Positions 31,246 to 45,500 of a stretch of DNA of 64,000 bases are shown one piece after another. The translations under genes were made by a program, and so were the position numbers. The notes beneath the pieces were generated by a model. The model searched no databases, had not been told where the DNA came from, and saw only the letters and a program-made list of their open reading frames with translations. This DNA comes from Amoebophrya sp. A120 (taxonomy: Eukaryota > Sar > Dinophyceae > Syndiniales > Amoebophryaceae). Position 1 is the first letter of the stretch; each line of letters starts with the position of its first letter. Location of the stretch: positions 6,490,476 through 6,554,475 of the forward strand of contig CAJINV010000002.1 of assembly GCA_905178155.1 (NCBI GenBank). The letters are read 5' to 3'.

Positions 31246-34200
31246 ATGTCTTCCCATCGGGCCTCTCCAGAAAAGGCAGCCTCGCCCGGTCCGCAAAGTC
31301 CGCCCCTCTTCGCCCCGGGGTCAACGGCAACCGGTCATGATCTACATCTTAACAGTTCGGACAACAGTCCGTGGGCCGAGACCAACGAGGCGGTGCGCGA
31401 CCTGCATCGCAAGGCCCTCCGCCAAGCGGTGCTCACCCACCAGCCCGGCGTCTCCGTGCCGCTTGCGAACCGACGCGCGGTAGATGACATCGATGTGCGG
31501 GATGGCGGGCCGCCCGAGCTCCTCGGCGACTTCTCGTTTGCCATGCTCGCGCTCCCCGGCGGCTTCCGGCGGGGTCACCTCGCGGAAACGGCCGACGCAG
31601 CGAGTAGTGCGTCGTCCGCGTCTTTGGGTGATTTGGAGAGGACGAGTCACGGTGTTTCTTCCCGACTACCTCCTCCATCGTCCACCTCTGCGGGGAGAAA
31701 CAGGAAGAACCTCAAGCCTACTGCCGCGTCCACTTCGTCCGCATCCGCCTCCCGCACCAGGAAGCAGCCCGAGGGAGAGCAGCAGCAGCACCAAGCTCCG
31801 TCACCAACCTCCACGAAGGTGCGCGCTCGCGGCGGCTCGGTTCCGACCCTCCCGGATCGGTTGGCGCTACTGCATCGGTCGTCTTCGTCCAACAGCGTCG
31901 TTTTGCCGATGGAGCTGCCCGGTCGCGACTCGCAAATGAATCGAACAAGCGCCGGGCCGATCAGCAATGCGTTGATGGAGCGCGTTGTGGTGATTGATGT
32001 GAATAGTGCTGGTGTGGCACTGACGCAGCAGCAGCAACCCGGAGCGGCCGGAAGCATCTCCGCAGGACAGCAATTCCTTTTGCCCAGGAGCGCAAGTCCC
32101 GTAGAGCCGTCTCCGCTCGACAGCTACGACAATCAATTGCAATTTCCGCCCAAGCCCAGCTTCGGGCTAGATTTTGGCAGCTTCGTGTCCGACCTCCGTT
32201 CCTTCTGGGAGGCGCGGCAGCGAATTGCGTACGGTAATTCTGCGCTCTTGCAGGCGGTTGAGGAGGGACAAGAGGACAGTATCGAGGAGGATGCAGCTTA
32301 TCTGGTTTCATCTAGCAGGAGTGGCAGTGCAGCAGAGGACGCTGCTCCAGCAGACCGATTACCGTCGCACGACTCCTTGAGTATCCCCATGCCCCCTCGG
32401 GAACTGACCGCGTCGTCGTCCGAGGCTGTGAGTAGTGCTAGTCGGACACAACTGACGAGCAGCAGCAAGAGGAACATTTTGTTCCCTGCGAACAACAAGA
32501 GAATCTTTCCCGCTGAGGGTGAAGCTCTGCCAGAAGGCGAAGTGCAGTCCCCCGTGATCACAAGTCAAATGCACGCGCAACAGCAATTGATATCCGGCAC
32601 ACCGACGGCGAGCAAGGACACCAGCTGGTCTCTCGTGCCAGCTGCCGGCGGCACAACTACAGGAGTAGCGGTTTTGTCGCCGAGCAAAGGTACTAGAACT
32701 TCGCTACTAGCCCCACCTATGGTCCCTATTCCGCAAGTGCCACCGCAACATGACCTTAAAGCCCCTCCAGCGGGAACACCAGAAGAGCATTCCCAGCACC
32801 TCATGTCGGTTCGCGCCACGATTGTGTGTCTGTTCAAGATGTACTTCTGTTCCGGCGTTCTGTACATCCCCAAGGCCTTCCAGAACGGGGGGATCCTTTT
32901 CGGCTGGCTCTGCTTCGGCGTCTTCGTTCTCACCACGACTCTCTGCGTTTTCCAATTGATCAAGCTCCGGATTTACTTCGACAAGGAGCTGAAAAAGCGG
33001 AATTTGCACAAGGAGTGCTCGTTCGGCGATTTGGCTCTGCTGACGATCGGGAAAGTGGGAAAGGTGTTGGTTGACATTTCCGTTTTCCTATCGCAGTGTT
33101 CCTTCGCCATGTCGGGACACGTGGTGATCGCGCAGTGCATCGCGACGGCTTTTTCCCCGATGGCGAACGTGCCCGCGCCGAACAGCGTGACGCCGTACGT
33201 GGAGAAGGGGGTTGTGAATGTCACAAGGAACGGAACCTTAGTGACCAACCCGCATCACGTTCTTGTCGCACCTTTGAACAAAACGAACAGCACTGTTCAT
33301 CGGCTTGATCATGTACTTGGCCCTACAACAATTTCTGCGAAAACGGCAACGAACACTACTTCCGTTGCCACAACCCTCTCATCTATTGTGACAAACAGCA
33401 CAAAAGAACAAATACTAGAAGCAGCGCGGCGCGTTGATAATGATGATGAGTCCGCGTGGTCCACCGCTTTTCCCTGGCTCGACTACTTTGCGGAGCTGTT
33501 TGTGGTTCCGGCGGGGACTCCTGGAGAAGGGACGGCCGAAACGAGTTTTGTCACCAGAGCTCCAGCCGCGACCAAGAAGTTCGTGAAGAAGGAACTGAAA
33601 TCCGAGGACGAAACCAGAGAGCAATTCCAAGACCAGGTCGGCTCCTACATTCTGCTCGAGCCGTTTTTGTTGATCCCCTTAGTTTGGATCCGCCGCTTGG
33701 CGAAGTTGGACCTCTGTGCGATTTTCGGCGACGTGGCGATTTTCGGAATTCTGTTCTACGTCTTCTTCTTCTCCATGAGCGATTTGTTTGCGAAAATCGT
33801 GGCTGCGATGGCACTTGGACGAGGAGAGGGAGTAGAGGACGAAGCTGCACGACGCGCCGCAGCTGGAACATCGAGTCCCATAATTTCGGCTAGCAACGGT
33901 GCGGACGGTAGTTCCGCAGCCACTGCAGCCAGCACTGCTTTCCTCGGCGTTGAGTTCTTCTTCGGCTCTTCCAACACGATCGGCCTCACCGTCGGCACGT
34001 CCATTTTCGCTTTCGAAGGGATCGGCGGTCTGCTCCCCGTATACGCGTCGATGCAGGAGCCGGAAAAGTTTCTCGACATCTACCTTTACTGCATCATTGC
34101 CATTGGGTTTCTCTTCTGCAGCTTCGGCACCATCATTTACCTCGCTTTCGGGGCCGCGGTGCCGACAAACGCGATGCTGACCTTGCCGCTTGACTCCCTC

Positions 34201-35663
34201 GGCCGGGTGATCTACTTCGTGTACGCTTTAGGGGTGTGCGCGACTTACCCGCTGTTATTATTCCCAGCTGTCAGGGTGGCGGAGACCTACATGTTTCCCA
34301 ACGAGTACGAGGAGCGGAAGACGATGCGGGGAGGGTTTGGTGGCGCAGGAGTTCTTTCAGAGCGGAAACACAGGACAACCATCTACGACGTCGTCGACCG
34401 GAATAGTACGATGAGTACTTCTAACCTGCAACAGCCGCTCCTGCAGTTTGGTACGTCTACCGCACCAATCCACTCGAGAAGCTCGAGCAGACAAAAGTCG
34501 GAGCAGAGCAGCCCGTTTCACAGCAAATCCAACTCCCCCGCGCGAACGCCCCGGGAACTGATTCTGATAAACAAGGGAAAGTTTAAGTGGTGGAAGAACT
34601 GCTTTTATCGTAAGGAAAAATCCCCCCTCCCCATATCGAAAACGTATCCGTCTGAAAATTTGTGATGCGCATTTGTGACCTCAAATCCTGTCTGTCTTGC
34701 AAGAAGGCAAGTCCAGAAAGCGTTCCGCATTTATTTGCAGGCGGTTTGTGATGCTGTTGGGCTAAGAGCATACGCGTTTGTCATGCTAGGCGCCTACGTC
34801 AAAACCTCTCGACTGAGGCTTGGCATATGCCTGCAGTCCTCTACTGCAAGACAAATCTGAAGACTTGTGTATGGAGATCCAGTATCAGAAACTTCGTTTC
34901 GATATGGGGAGGGGGGATTTTTCCTTTTGATAGCTTTCGGGGGGTAGTTGTCTTCATCCTCAGTTTCGTCTCCTACTACGGGGCAGAGGCATTGGATGTC
35001 TTCGTCGCGGTGCTCGGCGCGCTCTTCTGCACACCGATGGGCCTGGTGTTTCCACCCTTGATGCTCCTGTGGATGAATTTTTCAAAAAAGAATGCACAAG
35101 GAAACACGAAATCAACATCACTATCATTGAAAATAAATGGCGGTGCAAATAACAAAATGAACGATCTCTCCTACGCGAAAACTTTCGGCCGCTTCTTGGG
35201 TCGCACGGAGTTTTTGGTAGCCCAACTAGTGTTTGGGTTTGTGTGTATGGTGTACACGTGCTACAGTTCTTTTTCGAAGGTCTATGACCTGCTGAACAAA
35301 TCAAAATGTGAAGCCGGCGGAGCCCTTACTCTCTGGTCCTGGCGCAGGAGTTGCGAGATTGATGAAAATCTGGGTATTGTAGCTGAACGCCGCTGTTCTA
35401 CGAAATTTTTGAAATTTTGTTGGGGAGAGAACGAGTTTTCGACAGATCATCAGGTCGTGGTGATCCATATACTGAATCAAAATGTAAAATGCCATGAGCT
35501 GAGTCACGTTCGTTGTTGTCTTCAGAGAAGCTGCAGATCTAAATGTTCTTTTGATCCGTATAATTTCGGGAAAGTTGATCTCCTTTTTGTGTTGTGCTTC
35601 TGGAATTTTTGGTCGTGTTTCCTGAAAGCATTACATGTTGACAAGGATGTAAACTTTTTCTGA
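31246..35663 (+). CDS. Amino acid transporter, AAAP family, with long N-terminal extension
   Basis: Exons 31246-34605 and 34938-35663 (4,086 nt, 1,361 residues). Residues 1 to about 520 are Ser/Ala/Pro-rich and probably cytosolic. From about 520 the sequence is an Aa_trans-type transporter: the first membrane helix region SGVLYIPKAFQNGGILFGWL corresponds to the family's G-x-x-x-L-P-x-A-F-x-x-G-G motif. Further hydrophobic segments follow (SFAMSGHVVIAQCIA, LLEPFLLIPLVWI, FGILFYVFFFSMS, GTSIFAFEGIGGLLPV, YLYCIIAIGFLFCSFGTIIY, VIYFVYALGVCATYPLLLF). The second exon adds VVFILSFVSYYGAEALDVF and GALFCTPMGLVFPPLMLL, matching the family's late helices. Loops are long and Ser/Thr-rich. The last 110 residues after about 35330 look less like protein, so an unseen intron or earlier end is possible. 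Confidence 0.82.
34606..34932. mobile_element. Introner element, family C
   Basis: 327 bp. The ends carry GGAAAAATCCCCCCTCCCC and its complement; the flanking repeat is GCTTT (34601-34605 and 34933-34937). Removal joins WWKNCF to RGVVVF in frame, inside a conserved transporter. Confidence 0.94.
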
Positions 35664-36498
35664 CCGAATGCGATGCTGCTGTCTTTTGCAGAATCTGAGG
35701 CATTCTTTGAAGATTAAACTATCTAGTTTTCAATCGTCCCACCTGAAGACTCCCTTGCTCAAAATAAAAGTCAAAAAGGATAGAATGTCCCTGCTCCCCG
35801 AGTCCGTATCTTGGTAAAAGTGTGTCTGGTGTGATGCCTCATTGCCCCGCAGCGAGCCATGACGTATCACTGGTCACCTATCTATGGCTATGATGACGAA
35901 TCTACATGATTTTGATTCTCTCTTGATTCGCAATGGTCTTCACGTTGTATGAAACGCCTCCTGTTTGAACCTTCATTCCGCAGTGTCACAGAGAATACAG
36001 AAAACCAAAAGTCGGCCGCTACTTCATGAACCATATTTCCCTCGGAAACAAAGTCAACGTGTACTAGCGCAACATCAAGATTCTTTGTCAATCGGATGTC
36101 CGTCTAAGTCTGTTTGTCCAATGAAGCAGATGAATACCCACCCATCCCTATTCCGGTTTTAGCTAGTTATTGAACCCCGAAGAAGTAAACTCAGAAATTT
36201 CGCACGACATCACACGACATAAGTTCCTGTAAGAAAACGACCTATCTATCATCCCCACTAAGCCAACGTTTTTCTCAAGAATGTTCGCTTATATGGTGCG
36301 TCAACATTTCGTCTTCCTGAAACAGCACAACAAGATGGTGTCCGTCTTTGGACAGCTTCACCACTACTCTTGTGTGCTGTAGTGAAACTGGATGATGATG
36401 ATCGCACTACTTTAAGGGCGACAGTCTTATCGCTTCTTTAAAGTCGACGTAAAAGGGTTTAGAAAAGTTTAGGGTTTAGAGCAAAAGAACTCAACTAC
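35664..36498. other. Intergenic stretch, no gene seen
   Basis: About 830 bases with no plausible reading frame on either strand. Two adjacent TTTAGGG units near 36468 are too few to be called telomeric. Confidence 0.5.
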
Positions 36499-36526
36499 AG
36501 CCTTCTTCTTCTTTCCTTTGAAACAG
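36499..36526 (+). promoter_or_regulatory. Candidate splice acceptor upstream of the double-helicase gene
   Basis: The pyrimidine run CCTTCTTCTTCTTTCCTTTG leads to AAACAG ending at 36526, 49 bases before ATG 36576. This fits a spliced-leader acceptor; only the pattern supports it. Confidence 0.35.
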
Positions 36527-36575
36527 ACTGTAAAAGCCGCTCTTTACAGCGTCTTCCCCCGCAAGAACCAACGCA

Positions 36576-39500
36576 ATGTCGGGCGATCACAACCGGACTT
36601 GGGATGACGATTCCTTCTGGGACGGCGGTGTTGGCCCGGACGGCGCTTTCGGAGCACCCGCGAACGTCCCGACCTACTGTGCGGACGGGGTGACTCCAAG
36701 GTATGGTCACCAATCCAGCGCTGAGGGCAATGGCCAGCAGAACCAGCGTGGGTCGTATATTGGGAATGGCACTTCTGCGACTAGAGGCAATTACTACACG
36801 CAGGATCATCTGGAGCAGCACCAACAGGTGCAGCCGGGGAACAATTATCCCAATTACAACTACGATCCGCAGCAGCGTGGTTGGGACAGCAGCCACCAGA
36901 ACCATGCCAACTATGGAAATAACAATGCGAACAATTACAACACGGCTTCTCAGGCCGCCGGCTGGAACCAAAACCAGTACAACCAAAACCAGTACATCAA
37001 CCAGAGCGACAACCATGCGGGAGTATACAACCCGAACCACCAGGCAGCGCTCCAGCACCGGCACGATGCCCGGTCGGAGGCGACCAGCGAATCAGACCCG
37101 GACACAAAGCGGCTGAAGCAGCAGGTCATCGAAAGCTCCTCCGATGAGGAGCACGAGCGCGCGTTGCAGACGCGGACGCCGACAGGTGCAGCCAACAAGC
37201 ATCACCACTATCAGCAACATTCGAACCAGATGACCGCAGACGAAGCGTGGAAGCAGCAGGAACTGCTGTTGCAAGCAGGTCGTGGCGGGCGACAACTTCA
37301 GAGCGGTGGTCAGCAGCAAGAACAACAGCAGCATGTGTACAATCCGAACAGGATTCTCCCACTGGGGAATCAAAATCAGAATCAGCAGCAACAGAACTAC
37401 GGGCAGAATAATGCGGCCCCTTATGATCAAGATGCTTACGACTACAACCAACAGCAGCTGCAGAACATGCAATACAATCAGCAGCAACAGCAGCAAAGCC
37501 AATACCAAAACTACCAGCAAAATGTTGATCACCAGCATCAAAATAACCAAAATCTGAACCAGAGTTTCTATCAAGAACGCACTCTCCCTGCTATGTACGA
37601 TGCCACGCAACTGCCCGGCTACGAGCAGCATCAGCGGGATGTTCAAGAAACGAAGCGTTCTCGGGAGCAATGGATGGCGCAGAATTTTGGCATGCAAACG
37701 CCGCGATTGGATCAGAACGACACTGCTACACCCACTGGCGCAGCAAACCAACATGATCCAAACGCTGACCGACAGCCTACCTACGATCAAGGTCGGCAGA
37801 ATTTCCAGAACGCTTTCCGAGCCAACAAGGGAAAGGGGAAACAAAGCCGATTTAACGGGCGGAATGACTTCCGGGCCCTGGATTTGCAAAACGCAATCGT
37901 CGGTCTGTCCATCGCCAGTGCGATGGAGCAGGGGGATCAAGCGGACATTCTACCCGAAATCTATCAAAAGCAAAAATCCCCCCTCCCCATATCGAAAAGG
38001 TATGTTTCCGAAAATTTGTGTTGCTGATTTGAGGTCGCAAATCACATTTGTATTGCAAGAAGACAAGGGCAGAAGCTTCCGCCCCACTATGGAAGCGATT
38101 TGTCATGCTGTTGGGCCTAAAAGAGAGCCGCTTGCCATGCTGAACAACTACACGCGTGCGCCCCTTCTACCTAGACTGGGGATCTGACTGCAGTGCTTTC
38201 CTGCAATACAGACCTGATTTGTGTACTCAAATCCAGCATCAGAAATTTCGTTTTGATGTGGGGAGGGGGGATTTTTCCTTTTGATAAAATCCCCCCTACG
38301 TTTTCAAAAGACACTTACACCAAATCCTTCGCGCCCTACCTTCTCCAGGAAGTTCGGGCGCACGTGGCGCACGGCACCAGCAGTCTTCCCTTCTCCGAGA
38401 TGCTTAAGGGCGAAATTCGGTTCACGGGCAAGGGAAAAAAGTTGCACAATTGCCTGTCCCTGGAGTGCGACTTTCTCGGCGAGGCGAAGACCATGATGGA
38501 CGGGACTCTCAAAGGGCGGGATTTCGGAGAAGAAGACGGGATCGATATCGGGCAGGAAACGGCGACGGGCCTGTCGAACGAGGAGATTGAAGAGAGGAAG
38601 AATGAGAAAGAGAAATTGAAAAACATGACGGAGGCGGAAAAGTACATCCGGGCGACACAGTCGGTGCAGTTTGGTTCCAAAGAGTTCGAGAAATTGTTTT
38701 GTTTGAATGATGTCTGCGTCTTGATTCCGAAGAAGCGGTATTCCAAGTTTATCGAGCAATGCAAGCAGCAGGCGCAGTACTCCAACACCTTTGCGCAGGG
38801 GTATTTCGACAAGAAGTTGAGGGAGGCGACCGAAGCGGGAGACGAGAAAATCTACGAGTCGGCGTTGCGAGACCTGCTATCCGCGCAGTTCTATGCATTG
38901 CAAATATGTCTGGGTCTGGAAGAGTGCAAGTTTGTCATGCATGCTTGTCTGGCTCTGGCATGACTCCAGAATCTGTGTTGCATAGGCACGAAAAGGCCCT
39001 CGCACCTGTCATGCAAAAACGCAGTTTGCCATGCGGAATACGTAAGACATGGGAGCCAAAAAATTTGTCATGCTCAGCTGCGCATTGCAGTGCGTCTAAC
39101 ATTCACTTTTGGCATTACAAGTTTCCAGACGAGACCCAGACATATTTGCAATCCATAAGTTTCGGAATTTCAAGGACTTCTTACTGACCATCGACGAGTT
39201 CTCGATATTGGCCATGACGGTCCCCTATCAAATGCAAATATGTCTGGGTCTGGAAGATTCCGAGACTTGTCATGCAGTTTTTCCAAGCTCCGCCAAGTCT
39301 GTAATGCAGGGCATGGCGTCACAGGTTCTGCAGCCCCTTGGTGATGCCTATCGTGCATGAGAAGTGCCCTCTCAGCATGGCCAGAAATGGACAGCTTTTG
39401 CAAGTCATGCAACACAGATTTTTGCATGATTCGCAACATACATCACAAGTTCGCATCCTTCCAGGCCCAGACATTTTTGCATTTGATATCCCCTGCCGCG

Positions 39501-42500
39501 TCACGAAGGAGATCGCCACGACGGATACGGAAGGGAATGTTTTGACGACTCTGGACTCGGTTTCTTCCTTGGCGGTTTACACAGTAGCCGACGGGTTTGC
39601 GAAAATCCTGCAGGAAGCGAAGATGTTGGACGGTGGAAACAGCTATCAGCAGCAGCGACTCGTGTACGGGGCGGACGGGCGGCAGGTCAATCTCGACGGA
39701 CAGAACCCGTCTCTGAACTCGTGGCTGACGGGTCAGGGAAATGATAGTACCGGTACAAATGGGATGAACACGACAGCGCAAAATAATAGTCCAAATGCAA
39801 CAAACGACAATGTGCCCTATCCGAACTTCCAATCGGTTGAGGAAACGTACGACGACGACACGCCGCCGGAAGTAAGAGCCGCGGCCGGGATGGATTTCGT
39901 CTTAATTCGCATGTCGAACATCATCACGCAGCTGCGCGTCGCGAAGGCGCTCGAGCAGCAAAACGGCGAGAATGCGGCGTTTTTCGAAACCGAGTTGTCC
40001 GGTATGAACCCCGTGCAGGAGACGATTGTCAACACAGAAGTCGCGAACGTCTTCCGCGCGGAACGGGATGAGCGACTGGATGAGTCGCAGAACCTCATGA
40101 TCGACAAAGCCTTGACCAAAGAGCGCGGTATCACCGTCGTCCAGGGTCCGCCCGGGACCGGGAAGACGAAGGCAGCGCAGTGGCTGTTGCTCTGCCTGAC
40201 GGAGAAGGAAGACCGAATTATGGCCACCGGCCCGACGAATCAATCGGTGGAAGAACTCGCCTCGAACTACCTGCAGAACCCGGTCGTCCGGGAGATGCGG
40301 CGAAAGAACAAAAGGCTTTTGAACCCGTTGACGTTACCCCACCAACCGCCGCTCGTCGAGGTGATTGAGGACTTTTCCAAGGATATGATCGTGTGCTCGC
40401 GGAACAAGATGAACGTGAACACGATCGAGACGAAACTGAAGCAGGAGGGGACCAGCACCGATTTGTCGAAGTGTATGATCTACAAGCGGGGCGACGAGCT
40501 GGTCGTGTTTCTCTTGAGAATGTACGAGGCGGTGGACCAGGGCATCGAAATGTGGACGAAAATACCGCTCAGCATGCTCTTGGAGTCCTGTTACCTCTAC
40601 TACGAGGAACATAAGAATCGGATCGCTTTCGGGAACGTGGAGCCGCAACAGCGGGAGCTCTACGCCGATGGGACCTGGCAGTTTAAATTTTCCAAAATTC
40701 ACCTGTGCGCGAAGGCGGTCATCCAGAAGGGCAAACTCGCCGACGTCGTCATGGAGTTCATGCAGCAGAAAATTTTACGGAAGTTGTGGGAGCTTCGCAA
40801 GGAACTGGAGCCGCACATTGTGGCGAGCCCCCAGAATATCAGATTGATGAGCATCCGGCGGGTGTTGGAGGACATCTGGCCCAGTGTGCAATTTGGAGAA
40901 GACGACGAAGAAGTGATCAGGAGGTGCAAAAGTAAATGGTCGCTGATCAAGTCCTGGAAGCAATTCACGGACAACATTGTGCAGAAATTGCGCGATCCGG
41001 CAAGACACGCGACCGCGTCGTCGGCGGCCGCGGGGGGTGCTGGAGCTAGTACCGGAAATAGTAGTAGTAACCAAGAGCTCGATGTGGCGCAGATCATTCT
41101 AGAGGCGGAATCCTCGGGAAGACTGGCGGATCAGTACGGGAGGAAGCGTATGGATTGTAAAAATGTCTGGGTCTGGAAGAATGCAACTTGTAATGCGTAT
41201 TTCAGAACACAGAAAAGTCTCTCATGCATACGTAGCAAAAGCTCCTACTTTTTGTCTCGCCAAATAGGGGATTTGTCATGCGGATTCGGCATTGCGGAAG
41301 GTTCTCGAAACCTGTGATGCTAGAGCTTCCATGCCAGACCTTCTGTGTCATGCAAAGACAGCATGACTCTTCCAGACCCAGACATTTTTACATTTGATAA
41401 AGCGGGCGTTTGAGCTATTCGGCGTCGACGACATGGACCGCGGGTGGGTGGATTTGAACAGACAGGAAAGTCATGAGGATGATGATACGCAACTACGCGG
41501 TGACAACGAAGATTCCAACAGCGCAACATCTTCCGCTGCTGAGGATCATGGCACGACAACCAACAACCTCGGCATTTCCTCCGACTTCAGGCAACGGGTG
41601 AACACTTTGCTCAAGGGGAAAGGAAAGAAGGGGAAGAAGGGTGGGAAAAAAAGTGGTAAAAATGACCGGTCTGCCTACGCGGCGTACATCAACACTATGG
41701 CGACGACCCGCTACGCGGAGATCCGCAAGACGCTACGGCTGAAGGAATTTTGCGGGAAAGACCCGGAAGAGGTGAGCACGAAAAATATGAAGATGTTCAT
41801 GCAGGACTCCCGGGTCATTTTCTGCACGGTAAGTGTCGGGGGGCGGGGCACGTTTGAACAGCTGTACTTCTCGTGTGTCTTAATCGACGAAGCGGGGATG
41901 GTGCCCGAGGCGGAGTCCGCGATTGTGATCAAAGATACGACCCGACGACTGATTCTCATCGGCGATCCGCAGCAGTTACGGGCGACCGTTATGTCGAATG
42001 TTTGTCAGAACTGTCTCTACGCTCGATCTCTGATGGAGCGGCTGATGAATTTCAACGGGTTTCCGGCGCACAGATTGCGATTGGAGTACCGGATGGAAAG
42101 AGAGATCATGGCGTTCCCAAACAAAGTTTTCTACGAGAACGTCCTGCAGATCTCGAAACAGGTGCGGGAGAGACGACACCCCTGCATGGCGATATTGCGT
42201 TCGAAGCAAGACCTCTACGACGCCCAGCACATTGTCCCGGCTTTGAAGCAGCAGGATTTGCGGCAGAGGGTGGATGAGGATGAGGAGATGGAGAACTTCG
42301 GACAACAAGTCTCCGCCGCAGCGGGGAACGACGAAAGTGCCAGGGTCGCGAACGTCGCGACCATGTCCTCGATGTACAAGAGTGGCCGGATCAACTGCTT
42401 CCAAACGTTGGTCTGGATCGACACCTCCAGGTTGAACCACCGGCAGGATATACGGACGGGGGGCAGAAGCTTCACAAATCCCAAAGAGGTGGACTTGATC

Positions 42501-45500
42501 ATCGACCACGTGAAGAGGCTAAACCGGAATGTCTGCCTGTTGAAGAGAATCCCGTTTCCGAAGAACAAATCGATCCAGCCGCTACTGTATGGATTGCAAA
42601 AGTGTCTGGGTCTGGATAAGTGCAAGGTTTGTCATGCTAGGCTAGCAAGACTCTTAAGTCTTTCATGCAGGTTACCCAAAGGCCCTGTGATGCAGAAACG
42701 CAGTTTGTCACGCAGAATAGGCAAGAACACCTGGAAGCTCAGAAACTTGTCATGCCGAGCCGGCACTTGTGGCCTCCACATTCTAAGTCACTCAGCATTA
42801 CGAGTTTCCAGACCCAGACATATTTGCATTGCATATACTGGAAGAATTTTCCATCGGCATCACCTCCCCCTATGCGGCCCAAGTGGAGCTACTCCGCGAG
42901 ACCGTCCAATCGGAGTTTGGGTTTGCGCAGGCGACGGAGCGGATCAAAATCCGGTCGATCGACGGGTTCCAGGGGGGAGAAGCGGATATCATGTTGATAT
43001 CCTGCGTCCGGAGCAACGAGAAGAAAGTGGTTGGCTTTTGCAAGAACCCGGCGCGGTTGAACGTCGCGCTGACACGGGCGCGGCTCGCTTTGCACATTTT
43101 CGGCGACAGTGAGACATTGTCTTTGGGGGACCCGAAACACTGGAAGCTCTTTGTCGATTTCTTGCGGGAGAAGGAACTGATTTTTGATCTCGCTGCGCGG
43201 CAACACGCGAAAATCGTGGAGAAGGACGTGACCGGGAGAACCCGAGAGGCTCTCCGCGTGGTCGAGAACGCGCTGAACGCGGGGAATGGGCTCTTAACGG
43301 GTGAAATTTCCCGGCCGACTTTGACGCACAACCCGAACTTGTTTCGCGGCCAGGACGAGATGTCCGCACTGGCGATGCACGTAAAGAAAATGGAATTCGA
43401 AATGCCGAAGCAATTCTTGCAAGGTACGGAACAACAGCGGGAGGACGAAAGTAGACACGAAGATTTGAAGTTCAACATCTCGCCCAACCTCAACAAGCTG
43501 CGCTGGTGGATGGACCCGAAGGCGGAGGGAAATGTTTTCGCGATCGTCTTTTCTGAATTCGCGCAACGGTGGTACAATGCGGGGCAGAGGCTCTTGCAGC
43601 TGAAAATCCTGATCGCCGCGGAAATCGCGGGTTTAGTGAAGGGGGAGAAGATGCGGATCCACCCGGACAGTCAGATCAGGAACTTCAGCGAGGAGGAACT
43701 CGTCAACGCCGCGGCCGAGCACCTCCAAGTTCGACCGCAGATCGCGAACGGTGGCGCAACTGGCGTCGCGGTACAGACGAAAATTACCTCCTCCGGTCTA
43801 GAGTCGTTGAAGTCCATGAACAAGAGGCAGCAGCAGCAGTACGACCAAATGTCAGTCGACATTCTGTGGCACATGCAGATCGACACGGACACGGGGAAGC
43901 AGCTAATTGTCGTTTGGAACATCGTGCACGCCGGGCAGTTCAAGCAGGCGCGGGCGGAACATTTACAGGAGTTGCGGCGGTTCAAAACGGAGTATTTGCG
44001 GGACTGTTTAGTTCGGAAAACAACCGCGAATGCCGGAACATCAAGCGGCAGCGCAGGGGACCAAGGAAAAAAAGGAGCAGGGAAGAAAGGCACTTCGGAG
44101 AAGCAGGCCCGGGGGGTGTTGGTCGTCCCCTACATGCCGATCGATGAACGCACCCAGCAGAGGAAGTACAAGGTGAATTACGATCACTTGAAACCCTTAT
44201 CCAGACAGGAGTACGGGGAGCTGCTCGCGAAGAACCAGAAAGACGGGATGAGCCTCAACCTCCACGGGGAGAAGAACACGATCGGCATCTCGCGGACAAA
44301 ATTGTACGACGTGCACGGTGCGCAGGCGATGCGCTTGCTGATGGCGGACAAACCCGTGATTCTGCCCCTAAAACTTTCCCAGGAGGAGAAGCAGGCGGTT
44401 CGGCACCCGCGGTCCATCTTCGTCCATGGTCGTGCCGGTACGGGGAAGACGCAGGTTTTGGTCGCAAGAGGGTACGAGCACCAAACCATGTGGATCAAGG
44501 AGCTGGAGGACACGGCGGGAGAAGTAGAACATAGCACCACAGCAGCCGCTTTACCTCCCATCGAGGAGGAGCTGGACGAAGAGAAGTTGAAAGCGGAGGG
44601 TTTGAGCCGGATGCAGATCAAGATGCGAATTCTGAAAGCCCAGCAAGCCAGGAAGCAACGCGAGAAGGAAGCGAAGAAGCGCACGCAGGAGCGGGAGAAG
44701 ATGAAAAAGGAAAACTTGAAGCTTGTCCTGTTCGTGACCGCGTCGCCCACATTGGCCATGCAGGTGAAGAAGTTCTATGATGGGCTCTTAGAGTCGTACT
44801 TGGTAGCCGAGAAGAACAAAGACAGCGTTTCCTGGGCGCAACGGGGGGACGAGGTGTTGAAGAAATTGAACATGGAAAAACAGATGGATTTGGAGGGGAA
44901 TCTAGTAGAAGGTGGTGCGACGATTGAAGAAGTTGATGACGATGTTGACCAAGCAGATGAGGAAAATAACAACTTCGACAGCGACGATGACCAAAATGAG
45001 AAGGACGAGCTGAAACTGCTAGAAGATTTATCCCTCTCCGACTACGACGACGCGGATTTTTTGGAGTTCGATCCGGTGGACGAGCAGGTTTTAGCGAACG
45101 CGAAGCCTCTCGAACATTTTCGCACGCCGAAGAACAAAAAATCTTCCTCGTCGTCCAGCGACAACGACGACGCGGACACGTCAGAAATTGTCTCCTCGAT
45201 CGTGTCCACACCGAGTTCCTCGAAGACCTCCCGCGCGGCTAGTTCCACGACGAACGCGCCGGGGTCGTCCGGGGTCGTGTCGAGTGCTGATGTCGTCGGA
45301 ACTACAAATAAGGACGTGACGCATGGTGCAACTAGTACACCGGGTGTCACGAACGACCAGACTGACACGAGCGGGAAAACTTTGCTCCAGTCCTCGACCA
45401 AGTCGCAACACACGGCGAAGAAGAAGTACCGGCAACGGCTTGGTACCAATCATGGGGCAACTTCTGCCACCACCTCCGCTGCGACAGAGAAGAAAAGGGC

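Noticed and set aside
36440-36485. TTTAGGG units suggesting interstitial telomere repeat
   Set aside because: Only two adjacent units; too short to distinguish from chance.
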